Positions 1 through 8,415 of a DNA stretch of 64,000 nt are shown here, piece after piece. The position numbers and the translations under genes were made by a program. Every line of letters begins with the position of its first letter. Positions within the stretch are counted from its first letter, which is position 1. The notes under the pieces were generated by a model. The model ran no database searches. It was not told where the DNA came from and was given only the letters and a program-made list of their open reading frames with translations. Source of the DNA: Chromobacterium paludis (GTDB lineage: Bacteria > Pseudomonadota > Gammaproteobacteria > Burkholderiales > Chromobacteriaceae); contig NZ_CP043473.1 of the NCBI RefSeq assembly GCF_008275125.1, positions 1,612,001 to 1,676,000 on the forward strand, written 5' to 3'.

Positions 1-673
1 GGCCCAGGCCCAGGCGGCCGGTGTAGGTGGAGTAGTCCAGAGCGGAGATCTGCAGCTGCAGCGGGGCCGCCGAATCGCCAGCCGGAGTCGGCACGTGCTT
101 CAGCACGGTCTCGAACAGCGGGCGCATGTCGTTGGACTCTTCTTCCAGCTCATGCTTGGCGAAGCCGGACAGGCCCGATGCGTAGATGATGGGGAAGTCC
201 AGTTGCTCGTCGGTGGCGCCCAGCTTGTCGAACAGGTCGAAAGTCTGGTCCACCACCCAGTCCGGACGCGAGCCCGGACGGTCGATCTTGTTGATCACGA
301 CGATGGGACGCAGACCCAAAGCCAGCGCCTTCTTGGTCACGAAGCGCGTTTGCGGCATCGGACCTTCCACCGCGTCGACCAGCAGCACCACGCCGTCCAC
401 CATGCCCAGCACGCGCTCCACCTCGCCGCCAAAGTCGGCGTGGCCCGGAGTGTCTACGATGTTGATGTGTACGCCTTCGTAGTTGATGGCAGTGTTCTTG
501 GCCAGAATGGTAATGCCACGCTCTTTTTCAAGATCGTTGCTGTCCATTACGCGCTCGTCCACTTGCTGGTTTTCGCGGAAGGTGCCGCTTTGTTTCAGCA
601 GTTGGTCAACCAGGGTGGTCTTGCCATGGTCTACGTGAGCGATGATGGCGATGTTGCGGATTTGTCGGGTCAT
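1..673 (-). CDS. typA: GTP-binding protein TypA/BipA (3' part outside window)
   Basis: Ribosome-associated translational GTPase of the EF-G/LepA class. The visible 224 residues start [20 protein letters not shown] (P-loop/G1) and continue with the G3 motif [17 protein letters not shown] and the G4 motif NKIDRPGSR, the typical order of the GTP-binding domain. The start at 673 directly precedes this conserved N-terminus. The gene runs off the left edge, so the beta-barrel and C-terminal domains (full family length about 600 residues) are not visible. It is divergent from the gene at 866. In other bacteria BipA acts in ribosome assembly and in cold and stress adaptation. Confidence 0.97.
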   Translation of the reverse strand, partial: MTRQIRNIAIIAHVDHGKTTLVDQLLKQSGTFRENQQVDERVMDSNDLEKERGITILAKNTAINYEGVHINIVDTPGHADFGGEVERVLGMVDGVVLLVDAVEGPMPQTRFVTKKALALGLRPIVVINKIDRPGSRPDWVVDQTFDLFDKLGATDEQLDFPIIYASGLSGFAKHELEEESNDMRPLFETVLKHVPTPAGDSAAPLQLQISALDYSTYTGRLGLG

Positions 674-865
674 GTTTAGCGCTTCGGCTGGAATTCGAAA
701 ACAGAAAAATCGAAAGATTATAGCACACCAGGCCAGCATCAAGAAAATTTCGGTGAACACAGATGGTAGTTCTATCGTTTCGCCAACCATCAAGCCTCGT
801 CTCGTCGCCGCCCGCGTTTGGCGCTACACTGCGGACCATCCGGCAACACCAAGGACATCGAATTT

Positions 866-1738
866 ATGTACGACTGGAATGCGCTTTGGCATGAGCGCGA
901 AGCCTACCGCACCGGCTTCGACATCCACCACGACGACGCCAACGAGCTGGCCGACGCCTTGCAAGCCAAGCTGATCCACCCCGCCGGCCGCCCCGGCGAC
1001 GTGGCCGTTTACGAAAACGAAGACCGCTACATCCTGGCCGGCCACGACAACGGCCTGCAATTGCTGGACGTGATGAAGCACGGCTTGTTCGACGTCACGC
1101 TGCGCTTCGTGACCGAAGACGAGCAGCAAGACGCGACGCCGCCCTATGTCGAAATCCACGTCGACAATCTGGCCACCGAGGAGCAAGCCGTCTGGCGCGG
1201 CGAAGTCCGCCTGGACGACGAAGGCCGCGTCTGGGTGGGCAAACGCACCCTGGACGAAGGCGTGCTGCCGGCCATGCCTTTCGACGAGCTATCCTTCACC
1301 GACAGCGCCGACTTCCGCGAGGAGCTGGCCCGCGTCTGGCATGAAGACCTGCCGCAGCTGCGGCCCTTGATCGAATCCTGGTTCCATCACGACGGCGACG
1401 CCATCCCGGACGAAGAAGCGGCGCACTACGGCGACCCCGACCGCGTGCAGCAGATTTGCGACCGCTACGCCGAAATCGTGCGCCGCGAACAGGCCATGCT
1501 GTCGCGCCTGTTCAGCGACGGCGAGCTGCACCTGATCGCCGCCGTCATCGCCGGCATCCAGTTTGACAGCGCCGCCTCCTGCCGCGGCCTGTGGCTGGCG
1601 GTGGAGGCGCGCATGATCGAGGACGAGCTTGACCAGCAGCATCAAGTGAACGGCGAGGCGCTGCTCGCCAAGCTGAAAAATCTGAGCTACGCGCAGGAAG
1701 TGGCGCTGATAGAAGCGCTGTCCCCGCTGCAATCTTGA
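866..1738 (+). CDS. conserved hypothetical protein, 290 residues
   Basis: I do not recognise this protein. It starts MYDWNALWHEREAYRTG and is acidic, with no signal peptide or membrane segment, so it is probably cytoplasmic. The middle is rich in Asp/Glu and Trp; the C-terminal third (AEIVRREQAMLSRLFSDGE, VEARMIEDELDQ) looks helical. An in-frame start 48 bases upstream (818) exists, but the ATG at 866 follows an AAGGA sequence at 851-855 and is preferred. Codon use is GC-rich like the neighbours, supporting a genuine gene. It stands between divergent typA and the gene at 1859, about 120 bases away, so an operon with the latter is possible. Confidence 0.75.
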   Translation: MYDWNALWHEREAYRTGFDIHHDDANELADALQAKLIHPAGRPGDVAVYENEDRYILAGHDNGLQLLDVMKHGLFDVTLRFVTEDEQQDATPPYVEIHVDNLATEEQAVWRGEVRLDDEGRVWVGKRTLDEGVLPAMPFDELSFTDSADFREELARVWHEDLPQLRPLIESWFHHDGDAIPDEEAAHYGDPDRVQQICDRYAEIVRREQAMLSRLFSDGELHLIAAVIAGIQFDSAASCRGLWLAVEARMIEDELDQQHQVNGEALLAKLKNLSYAQEVALIEALSPLQS

Positions 1739-1811
1739 CTCCCCGATGGCGCGCATGGCGGTCGTTTCGGGTATCATGCACGCCGCTTGGAGCAATCGCA
1801 CTAATATCGCA

Positions 1812-1836
1812 ACGCGCCGCCAGCATGGCGGCGCGT
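1812..1836 (+). other. strong hairpin in the leader of the 1859 gene
   Basis: A perfect 10-bp stem (ACGCGCCGCC / GGCGGCGCGT) with a 5-base loop lies 22 bases upstream of the ATG at 1859. There is no T-run, so it is not a classical terminator. It may end the preceding transcript or affect translation of the following gene. Confidence 0.45.
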
Positions 1837-1858
1837 CACTTTCAGGAAGAGCATCCCC

Positions 1859-3175
1859 ATGACTGAAGCCACCGCCCTGCGCATGCTGCCGCAACACCAA
1901 CTTTTCCGTCCCGGCGACGTATTCGTCCTGTTCGGCGAACTGTTCGGCCGCGGCTACGCCAACGGCCTGATCGCCGAAGCCAAGAAGGCCGGCATGCAAA
2001 TCATCGGCATGACCGTGGGCCGCCGCGACGAAGACAACCGCCTGCGCCCGCTGAACGAAGAAGAGCTGGCCGCCGCCGAAGCCAATCTGGGCGGCAAGAT
2101 CATCAACGTGCCGCTGATGGCCGGTTTCGACCAGGACGCGCCGAAAGGCGAAGCCACGCCCACCCAATTGCTGGGCGCGCTGACCCTGAAGACCTGGCAG
2201 GACGACAAGCTGGACTGGGCCCACATCGAAAAATGCCGCCAAGTCGGCGTCGCCCGCTTCCAGGCCAGCGTGGCTCAGGCCATGGCGCAGCTTGACGGCA
2301 TGATAGAAGACGGCCGCAATGTGTTCTTCGCTCACACCATGGCCGGCGGCATCCCCAAGGCCAAGGTGTTCCTGGCCATCGCCAACCGCGTGTACAAGGG
2401 CCGCGGCGAGCGCTTCCTGTCCACCGAGGCCCTGCTGAACAGCGACCTGGGCAAGCTGATCCTGCAGAACTTCGACGAAGTCACCGCCAACACCTTCCAA
2501 CACCTGATAGACGGCAGCGCCCAGCTGCGCCGGCGCCTGGAAACCGCCGGCGGCCAGGTTCGCTACACCGCCTACGGCTACCACGGCACGGAAATCCTGA
2601 TCGACGGCGAATACCAGTGGCAGACCTACACCAACTACACCCAGGGCTACGCCAAGATGCGCCTGGAAAGCGTGGCCCGTGCCGCCTGGGAGCAAGGCGT
2701 CAAAGCCACGGTGTTCAACTGCCCGGAAATCCGCACCAACTCGTCCGACATCTTCGTCGGCGTGGAACTGCCCCTAATCGGCCTGCTGCGCGCGCTGAAA
2801 CGCGAAGACGGCGGTGCCTGGGCAGATGAGCAATGGCAAGCCTGCGCCGACCTGCTGCAGGACGGCCACGCGCTGGAGGATGTGCTGAGCAAGCTGGACC
2901 AGCTCAATGACAGCGAAGTGATGCGCGGCTTCCGTAATTTCCAGGCGTGGCCGATGCCCAACAGCCCGGAGCTGGCCGATGTGATGATAGGCGCGTCCGA
3001 CGCCATCACCGCCATGCACCGCGACGCCAAGGCGCTGATCACCGACCGCCTGAGCAGCCTGGTGATAGAAGCCAGCGGCGCGCTGATGTTCGGCGAAGCG
3101 GCCCAGCCCGCCGGTCCGGTGCTGTGGCTGAACCACGACATCATCGCCCGCCAGTTGAACCGCGCCCACGGCTAA
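1859..3175 (+). CDS. SDR-like protein, possible FabMG-type enoyl-ACP reductase family
   Basis: This 438-residue cytoplasmic protein opens with a Rossmann-like segment (residues 18-52: GDVFVLFGELFGRGYANGL, then IIGMTVGRR), where a glycine-rich turn is followed by a strand ending in Arg-Arg, as in NADP-binding short-chain dehydrogenases. Around residue 255 it has YTNYTQGYAK, which gives a Tyr-x8-Lys spacing as in FabV-type enoyl reductases. I recall proteins of this kind being annotated as the FabMG enoyl-ACP reductase family, but cannot confirm it. If right, it would reduce enoyl-ACP in fatty acid synthesis and might confer triclosan tolerance. A good AGGAAGAG site lies 9 bases before the ATG. 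It is convergent with the oxidoreductase at 3188. Confidence 0.5.
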   Translation: MTEATALRMLPQHQLFRPGDVFVLFGELFGRGYANGLIAEAKKAGMQIIGMTVGRRDEDNRLRPLNEEELAAAEANLGGKIINVPLMAGFDQDAPKGEATPTQLLGALTLKTWQDDKLDWAHIEKCRQVGVARFQASVAQAMAQLDGMIEDGRNVFFAHTMAGGIPKAKVFLAIANRVYKGRGERFLSTEALLNSDLGKLILQNFDEVTANTFQHLIDGSAQLRRRLETAGGQVRYTAYGYHGTEILIDGEYQWQTYTNYTQGYAKMRLESVARAAWEQGVKATVFNCPEIRTNSSDIFVGVELPLIGLLRALKREDGGAWADEQWQACADLLQDGHALEDVLSKLDQLNDSEVMRGFRNFQAWPMPNSPELADVMIGASDAITAMHRDAKALITDRLSSLVIEASGALMFGEAAQPAGPVLWLNHDIIARQLNRAHG

Positions 3176-3182
3176 ACGCCTG

Positions 3183-3211
3183 CCGACTCAAGCCTCTCCG
3201 GCTTGAGTCGG
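3183..3211. terminator. bidirectional hairpin between convergent genes
   Basis: A perfect 12-bp stem (CCGACTCAAGCC / GGCTTGAGTCGG) with loop TCTCC begins 8 bases after the stop at 3175 and overlaps the last codons of the minus-strand gene ending at 3188. No long T-run follows, so efficiency is uncertain, but the position fits a shared terminator. Confidence 0.6.
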
Positions 3212-4192
3212 AAACATCGTCAGCGCCACCTTGCCCAGGTTGCGGCTCTCCGCCATGTATTGGTGGGCATCCTGCACCTGGCCCCAGGGATAGCTGCTGT
3301 CCACCACCGCGCGCAGCCGGCCGTCCAGGATGGCCGGCAGGATGGTATCGCGCAGCGCCGCCGCCAGCCTGGCCTTCACCGTCAGCGGCTGCGGCCGCAA
3401 GGTGGAGCCGATCAGGCTGATCCGCTTCATCAGCAGCCGGCCGAAATCCAGCTCCGCCTTCAGTCCGCCCAGCAGCCCGATATTGACCAAGCGCCCGTCC
3501 GGATTCAGCGCCTGCAGGTTTTGCGCCAGATAGCCGCCCCCCACCGGGTCCAGCACCATGTCCGCGCCGCCCCAGCCCTTGATCAGCTCGCCGAAATTCG
3601 GCGTGTCGCGGTAGTTGAACACGCGGCTCGCGCCCAGCTCGCGGCAAAACGCCAGCTTTTCCTCGCTGCCGGCGCTGGCGATAGCTTGCGCGCCCAGCAA
3701 TGCCGCCAGCTGAATCGCCGCCGCGCCCACGCCGCTGGCGCCGGCATGGATCAGCGCCGTTTCGCCCGCTTGCAGCCCGGCCTTCTCCACCAGATTGAAC
3801 CAGGCCGTCATCCAGGCTTCCGGCAAGGTGGCCGCCTCGATCCAGGATAAGGCGTCCGGCTTGGCGATGGCCAGCGCCTCGTCCAGCTGAACATATTCGG
3901 CGTAGCCGCCGCCCTCCACCAGGCCGAACACCGCGTCGCCAGGCTGAAAAGCGGAGCCGTCGGCCGCCTCCTCCACCCAGCCCGCCACTTCCAGCCCCAG
4001 CAAAGGACTGGCGCCCGGTGGCGGCGGATACAGCCCCGCGCGCTGCATCAGATCGGCGCGGTTGACGCCGGCCGCCATCACCCGCACCAGCAGCTTGCCC
4101 GGCGCCAAGGCCGGCCGCGGCCATTCGCCGATCTCCATCGTTTCCACGCCGCCAGGCGCTTGTTGAACCACCGCCTGCATCATCATGTCCAT
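3188..4192 (-). CDS. NAD(P)H quinone oxidoreductase (zinc-independent MDR, PIG3-like)
   Basis: A 334-residue medium-chain dehydrogenase/reductase. Visible marks are the N-terminal MQAVVQQAPGGVETMEIGE, GVNRADLMQRAGLYPPPPG and GLEVAGWV (quinone reductase signature), and the cofactor site IHAGASGVGAAAIQLA near residue 150. Cysteine ligands for structural zinc are absent, as expected for the PIG3/QOR group. It should reduce quinones or enones with NADPH in the cytoplasm. The reading frame is open further upstream, but the ATG at 4192 has a GGGAGAG site 5 bases before it and gives the family length. It is divergent from ccoI. Confidence 0.9.
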   Translation of the reverse strand: MDMMMQAVVQQAPGGVETMEIGEWPRPALAPGKLLVRVMAAGVNRADLMQRAGLYPPPPGASPLLGLEVAGWVEEAADGSAFQPGDAVFGLVEGGGYAEYVQLDEALAIAKPDALSWIEAATLPEAWMTAWFNLVEKAGLQAGETALIHAGASGVGAAAIQLAALLGAQAIASAGSEEKLAFCRELGASRVFNYRDTPNFGELIKGWGGADMVLDPVGGGYLAQNLQALNPDGRLVNIGLLGGLKAELDFGRLLMKRISLIGSTLRPQPLTVKARLAAALRDTILPAILDGRLRAVVDSSYPWGQVQDAHQYMAESRNLGKVALTMFPTQAGEA

Positions 4193-4331
4193 ATTTCTCT
4201 CCCATTTGATATCCGGCAAATGCGGCCAGTCCCGCCTGGCGCAAGAGGCCGCGGCGATTAGTCCGCTTTGACATGCCGCGCCATGAGCTAGATCAAGCAA
4301 GCCGCGCCGGCATTGATTACAATCCTCCGTC

Positions 4332-6761
4332 ATGAGCGAGAACTGTTTCCATTGCGGTTTGCCGGTGCCGCCAGGTGCCCACTTTCCCATACGCTACCGC
4401 CAAAAAGAAGAAGCCGCCTGCTGCGCAGGCTGCCAGGCGGTGGCCGACACCATCATCCAGTCCGGCCTGGCCGACTACTATCAGCACCGCACCGAAGGCG
4501 CGGAGCAGGCCGCCGCGTTGCCGGATGCCGTGCTGGAGCAAATCAAGCTGTATGACTCGGAGGAGCTGCAGCAAAGCTTCGTCCATCGCGCCGAGGGGCA
4601 AACGCGAGAAGCCGCCCTGATGCTGGAGGGCATTACCTGCGCCGCCTGCATCTGGCTGAACGAGCAGCACCTGCGTCAATTGCCCGGCGTGTTGGCCGTG
4701 GACATCAATTACAGCACTCAACGCGCGCGCGTGAGCTGGGACAACAGCCGCATTCAGCTATCCGCCATTCTGCAAGCCGTCGCGGCCATCGGTTATCGCG
4801 CGCACCCCTATGACGCGGAACGCCAGGAGAAATTGCAGCAGAAGGAACGCAAGCAGGCGCTGACCCGGCTGTGGGTGGCCGGCCTGTCCATGATGCAGGT
4901 GATGATGTACGCGGTGCCCATCTATTTGGCGCCGGACGGCGACATCGCGCCGGACTTCCTGTGGCTGCTGCACTGGGCGGGCTTCATCCTGACCCTGCCC
5001 GTGCTGCTGTACTCGGCCCTGCCCTTTTATCGCAACACCTGGCGCGATCTCAAAACTGGCCGCGTCGGCATGGACACGCCCGTAGCCATAGGCGTGCTCA
5101 CCGCCTTTGGCGCAAGCACCTGGGCGCTGATCCACAAGTACGAGCACGGCATCTATTTCGACTCGGTGTCCATGTTCGTCTTCCTGCTGCTGGGCGGCCG
5201 CTACCTGGAAGGCATCGCGCGGCGCAAGGCCGGCGCCGCCAGCGAAAGCCTGGTCAAACTGGTGCCCGCTTTTTGCCACCGCCTGGCCGGGTGGCCGGCC
5301 AGCCGCGACAGCCACGAGGCCACCGTCGCCAGCCTGCGCCCCGGCGACGTCCTCTTGATCAAACCCGGGGAAACCATTCCAGCCGACGGCACCGTGCTGA
5401 ATGGGCTGAGCGCCAGCAATGAATCGCTGCTGACGGGCGAGAGCCGTCCGGTGCCCAAACAGGCCGGCGACCGCCTGATCGCCGGCAGCGTCAATGCCGC
5501 CAGCCCGCTGGTGATGCGCGTGGAACAGGTGGGGCAAAGCACCCGGCTGGCCGGCATCGTGCGCCTGCTGGATCAGGCCCTGTCGGAGAAACCCAAACTG
5601 GCGGTGCTGGCCGACCGCTTCGCCAGCTGGTTCGTCGCCTTGCTGCTGCTGGCGGCGGCGGCCAGCTATATCGGCTGGCACTTTATCGATCCGGACCGCG
5701 CGCTGTGGATCATGGTGGCGGTGCTGGTGATCTCCTGCCCCTGCGCGCTGTCGCTGGCCACGCCGGCCGCGCTGACCGCCGCCAGCGGCAATCTGGCCGC
5801 GCAAGGCGTGCTGACCACCCGCGGACATGCGCTGGAAACGTTGGCCCGCGTCAGCGACGTGGTGTTCGATAAAACCGGCACGCTCACTCATGGCCTGATG
5901 CGGCTGCGCGAGGCGAAGGGCCCGCTGCCGCGCGAGCGGGCGCTGGCCGTGGCCGCCGCGCTGGAGCAGGCATCGGAGCATCCTCTGGCCCGCGCCCTGA
6001 TCGAGGCGGCGCATGGACTGGCGCTGCCGGCTGTCCAATCGACGGTCAACCACCCGGGCCACGGCGTCAGCGGGCTAGTGGACGGCCGCGAATGGCGACT
6101 GGGCTCCACCCCCTTCCTCGCCGCCTGGCTGGGACGCGAGATCGGCGAAGAGGCGGACTGGCACCCGGATTGCAGCCAGGTGTTGCTGGCCAATCACGAA
6201 GGCGTGCAGGCGCGCTTCGCCATCGGCGACGCCTGCCGCGACGATGCGGCCGCCTTGCTGGACCAGCTGCGCGCGCGCGGCCTGGCCGTGCATCTGCTCA
6301 GCGGCGACGGCGAACAGGCTGTTTCCAGCCTGGCAGGCGAGCTAGGCATAGCCAACTGGCGCGCCCGCGCCACGCCGGAGGACAAGCTGGCCTTCGTCTC
6401 CCGCCTGCAGGCCCAAGGCAAGCGCGTGCTGATGGTGGGCGACGGCGTCAACGACGCGCCGGTGCTGGCGCGCGCGGACGTGTCCATGGCCATGGGCGGC
6501 GGCACCGACGTGGCCCGCGCCAGCGGCGACATGGTGTTGATCGCGGACCAACTAACGCTGATTCCTCGCGCCGTGACGATGGGACGGCGCACGCTGGCGG
6601 TAATTCGGCAGAATCTGCTATGGGCGGCCGGGTATAATGTGGTGGCGCTGCCGCTGGCCATCACCGGCCACGTCACGCCATGGCTGGCCAGCCTGGGCAT
6701 GGCGCTCAGTTCGCTCTTGGTGGTCGGCAACGCCCTGCGTCTCACCCAAAGGAAGCCCTGA
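4332..6761 (+). CDS. ccoI: Cu+-exporting P1B-type ATPase for cbb3 oxidase maturation
   Basis: This 809-residue inner-membrane ATPase moves copper across the membrane for assembly of cbb3 cytochrome oxidase (CcoI/FixI/CtpA2 group). The N-terminus has a Cys-rich metal-binding module (C5, C8; C30, C31, C34), followed by an HMA domain with the copper motif GITCAAC (C103, C106). The membrane CPC motif (ISCPCALSLATPAAL) is near residue 468, the phosphorylation motif DKTGT near 513 and the hinge GDGVND near 703. Its stop codon overlaps the start of ccoS (TGATG), the usual arrangement, which supports CcoI rather than a general CopA exporter. The cbb3 structural genes are not in this window. Confidence 0.95.
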   Translation: MSENCFHCGLPVPPGAHFPIRYRQKEEAACCAGCQAVADTIIQSGLADYYQHRTEGAEQAAALPDAVLEQIKLYDSEELQQSFVHRAEGQTREAALMLEGITCAACIWLNEQHLRQLPGVLAVDINYSTQRARVSWDNSRIQLSAILQAVAAIGYRAHPYDAERQEKLQQKERKQALTRLWVAGLSMMQVMMYAVPIYLAPDGDIAPDFLWLLHWAGFILTLPVLLYSALPFYRNTWRDLKTGRVGMDTPVAIGVLTAFGASTWALIHKYEHGIYFDSVSMFVFLLLGGRYLEGIARRKAGAASESLVKLVPAFCHRLAGWPASRDSHEATVASLRPGDVLLIKPGETIPADGTVLNGLSASNESLLTGESRPVPKQAGDRLIAGSVNAASPLVMRVEQVGQSTRLAGIVRLLDQALSEKPKLAVLADRFASWFVALLLLAAAASYIGWHFIDPDRALWIMVAVLVISCPCALSLATPAALTAASGNLAAQGVLTTRGHALETLARVSDVVFDKTGTLTHGLMRLREAKGPLPRERALAVAAALEQASEHPLARALIEAAHGLALPAVQSTVNHPGHGVSGLVDGREWRLGSTPFLAAWLGREIGEEADWHPDCSQVLLANHEGVQARFAIGDACRDDAAALLDQLRARGLAVHLLSGDGEQAVSSLAGELGIANWRARATPEDKLAFVSRLQAQGKRVLMVGDGVNDAPVLARADVSMAMGGGTDVARASGDMVLIADQLTLIPRAVTMGRRTLAVIRQNLLWAAGYNVVALPLAITGHVTPWLASLGMALSSLLVVGNALRLTQRKP

Positions 6762-6922
6762 TGGAAAGCTTGTACCTGCTCATACCGCTCAGCCTGGTGC
6801 TGGCCTTCCTCATCGGCGCCATCTTTTGGTGGGCGACGCGTTCCGGCCAGTTCGACGATATGGAGGGCCCGGCTCACCGCATCCTGATGGACGACGACAG
6901 GCCGCGCCGCGACGAGGAATGA
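6761..6922 (+). CDS. ccoS: cbb3-type cytochrome oxidase assembly protein CcoS
   Basis: This 53-residue protein has one N-terminal membrane helix (LYLLIPLSLVLAFLIGAIFWW), the short linker ATRSGQFDDMEGPAHRIL and an acidic tail, which is the classic CcoS pattern. Its ATG overlaps the ccoI stop codon by one base, indicating translational coupling. CcoS is needed for insertion of heme and copper into the cbb3 oxidase. A longer upstream in-frame start inside ccoI is possible but unlikely because it would remove the normal N-terminus. Confidence 0.95.
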   Translation: MESLYLLIPLSLVLAFLIGAIFWWATRSGQFDDMEGPAHRILMDDDRPRRDEE

Positions 6923-6959
6923 CATCAAACTACCCATGCGGGTAAATTGCCCCTTGCCG

Positions 6960-6989
6960 GCCGCTGCCCTTCCGAGTGGGCGGCTTTTT
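6960..6989 (+). terminator. rho-independent terminator after ccoIS
   Basis: A GC-rich stem (GCC..GCCC paired with GGGCGGC, with a 3-base bulge) is followed by TTTTT about 35 bases after the ccoS stop. The bulge lowers certainty. Confidence 0.5.
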
Positions 6990-7053
6990 GCTGTAGAATG
7001 CCGCGCCTTTAAGCATTAGCAAATCATTATCTGCTAGTTTCAAAGGCACTTCC

Positions 7054-8355
7054 GTGAATACCATCCAAGCTCTGGCCGGCATGCTGCTGCTCGTCGGCAC
7101 GGCCTTCCTCTTCTCCAGCAACCGCCGCGCCATCCACTGGCGCACCGCGCTGATCGGCCTGACCATCCCCAGCGCCCTGTTTCTGCTCATCAATTATGTG
7201 CCGGCCCTGCATGGCGCGTTTTCCGCTTTTGGCGCCGGCTTCGCCAAGGTGCTGAGTTTTTCCGGCGACGGCGCGGGCTTCATCTTTGGCGATCTGGCCC
7301 ACCCAGGCGGCAAGCTCGGCTTTCTGTTCGCCTTCACCGTGCTGCCGGTGATCATCTTCTTCTCCGCCTTCAGCGCGCTGCTGTATCACTTCGGCATCCT
7401 GCAAAAAGTGGTCAACGCGCTGGCCTGGTTGATGCAGCGCAGCCTGCGCCTGTCCGGCCCGGAAAGCGTGGTGACCGCCGCCAACATCTTCCTGGGCCAG
7501 ACCGAGGCACCCTTGCTGGCTCGGCCCTATATCCAGCACATGACGCGCTCCGAGCTGGCCTGCTTGATGGTCGCCGGCATGTCCACGCTGTCCGGCGGCG
7601 TGATGGCGGCCTACGTCGCCTTCCTGGGCGGAAGCGACCCGGCCGAACAGGCGCGTTTCGCCACCTACCTGCTGACCGCCTCCTGCATGAACGCGGCCGG
7701 CGCGGCCACCTTCTGCAAGATCATGTTCCCGGAAACCAGACCGGCCGATATCTCCAGCAACAAGCTGCAGGCGGCCGAGGAAAAAACCGGCGGCAACTTC
7801 GTCAGCGCCGTCGTGTCCGGCGCGCTGGACGGCATGAAGATGGCCGCCGCCGTGGCCACCATCCTGCTGGCCATCGTGTCGCTGATCGCACTGGCCAATT
7901 ACGCGATGAAAGACGGCCTGGGCGAACTCTTGGGGGTGAACGGCGCCATCCGCGCCGCCACCGGCGGCATGTTCGACGGCCTGACGCTGCAATATCTGGC
8001 CGGCCAGCTGTTCCGCATGCTTGCCTTCCTGATGGGCATCAGCTGGAACGAGACTCTGGGCGTGGGCAGCCTGCTGGGCCAGAAAATCGTGCTAAACGAA
8101 TTCATCGCCTATCTAGACCTGGCCAAGATGAAGACCGCCGGCGCGCTGTCCGCGCCGACGGTCATGATTTCGACTTTCGCCCTGGCCAGCTTTTCCAACT
8201 TTTCATCCGTCGGCATCTGCGTGGCCGGCATCGGCGCGTTGGCGCCGTCGCGGCAGAACGAACTGGCGCAAATCGGCATGCGGGCGCTGCTGGCCTCGGT
8301 GTTGACCGGCTTCATGACCGCCTCCACCGCCGGCCTGTGGCTGTCGCTGCTTTGA
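7054..8355 (+). CDS. concentrative nucleoside transporter (NupC/CNT family)
   Basis: This 433-residue inner-membrane protein has about ten hydrophobic segments. CNT hallmarks are visible: an N-terminal helix pair ending in SNRRAIHWRT, GFIFGDL, the loop LGQTEAPLLARPYI near residue 150 (substrate and cation site), MTRSELACLMVAGMSTLSGG, and ALASFSNFSSVGICVAGIG near the C-terminus. It should import nucleosides with protons or sodium. The start is GTG at 7054, with AAAGG 8 bases upstream. It stands alone between two hairpins; no nucleoside catabolism genes adjoin it. Confidence 0.92.
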   Translation: MNTIQALAGMLLLVGTAFLFSSNRRAIHWRTALIGLTIPSALFLLINYVPALHGAFSAFGAGFAKVLSFSGDGAGFIFGDLAHPGGKLGFLFAFTVLPVIIFFSAFSALLYHFGILQKVVNALAWLMQRSLRLSGPESVVTAANIFLGQTEAPLLARPYIQHMTRSELACLMVAGMSTLSGGVMAAYVAFLGGSDPAEQARFATYLLTASCMNAAGAATFCKIMFPETRPADISSNKLQAAEEKTGGNFVSAVVSGALDGMKMAAAVATILLAIVSLIALANYAMKDGLGELLGVNGAIRAATGGMFDGLTLQYLAGQLFRMLAFLMGISWNETLGVGSLLGQKIVLNEFIAYLDLAKMKTAGALSAPTVMISTFALASFSNFSSVGICVAGIGALAPSRQNELAQIGMRALLASVLTGFMTASTAGLWLSLL

Positions 8356-8378
8356 TCCTGCCGGCAAACTGACAATCA

Positions 8379-8414
8379 GGCGGGAATCCGTTAGCATGCG
8401 GTTCCCGCCCTTTT
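8379..8414 (+). terminator. terminator-like hairpin after the CNT gene
   Basis: Stem GGCGGGAA / TTCCCGCC with a 15-base loop is followed by CTTTT. It ends one base before the first possible ATG of the next gene (8416), so it may terminate the transporter transcript or attenuate the MFS gene. Confidence 0.5.
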
Positions 8415-8415
8415 C

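Noticed and set aside
1289..2695. Long minus-strand open frame (468 codons)
   Set aside because: It is antisense to two convincing plus-strand genes, with His/Gln/Val-rich sequence typical of the complement of GC-rich codons and no domain.
4758..6062. Long minus-strand open frame (434 codons)
   Set aside because: It lies wholly antisense to ccoI, whose motifs are unmistakable; the product is low-complexity Gln/Arg/His.
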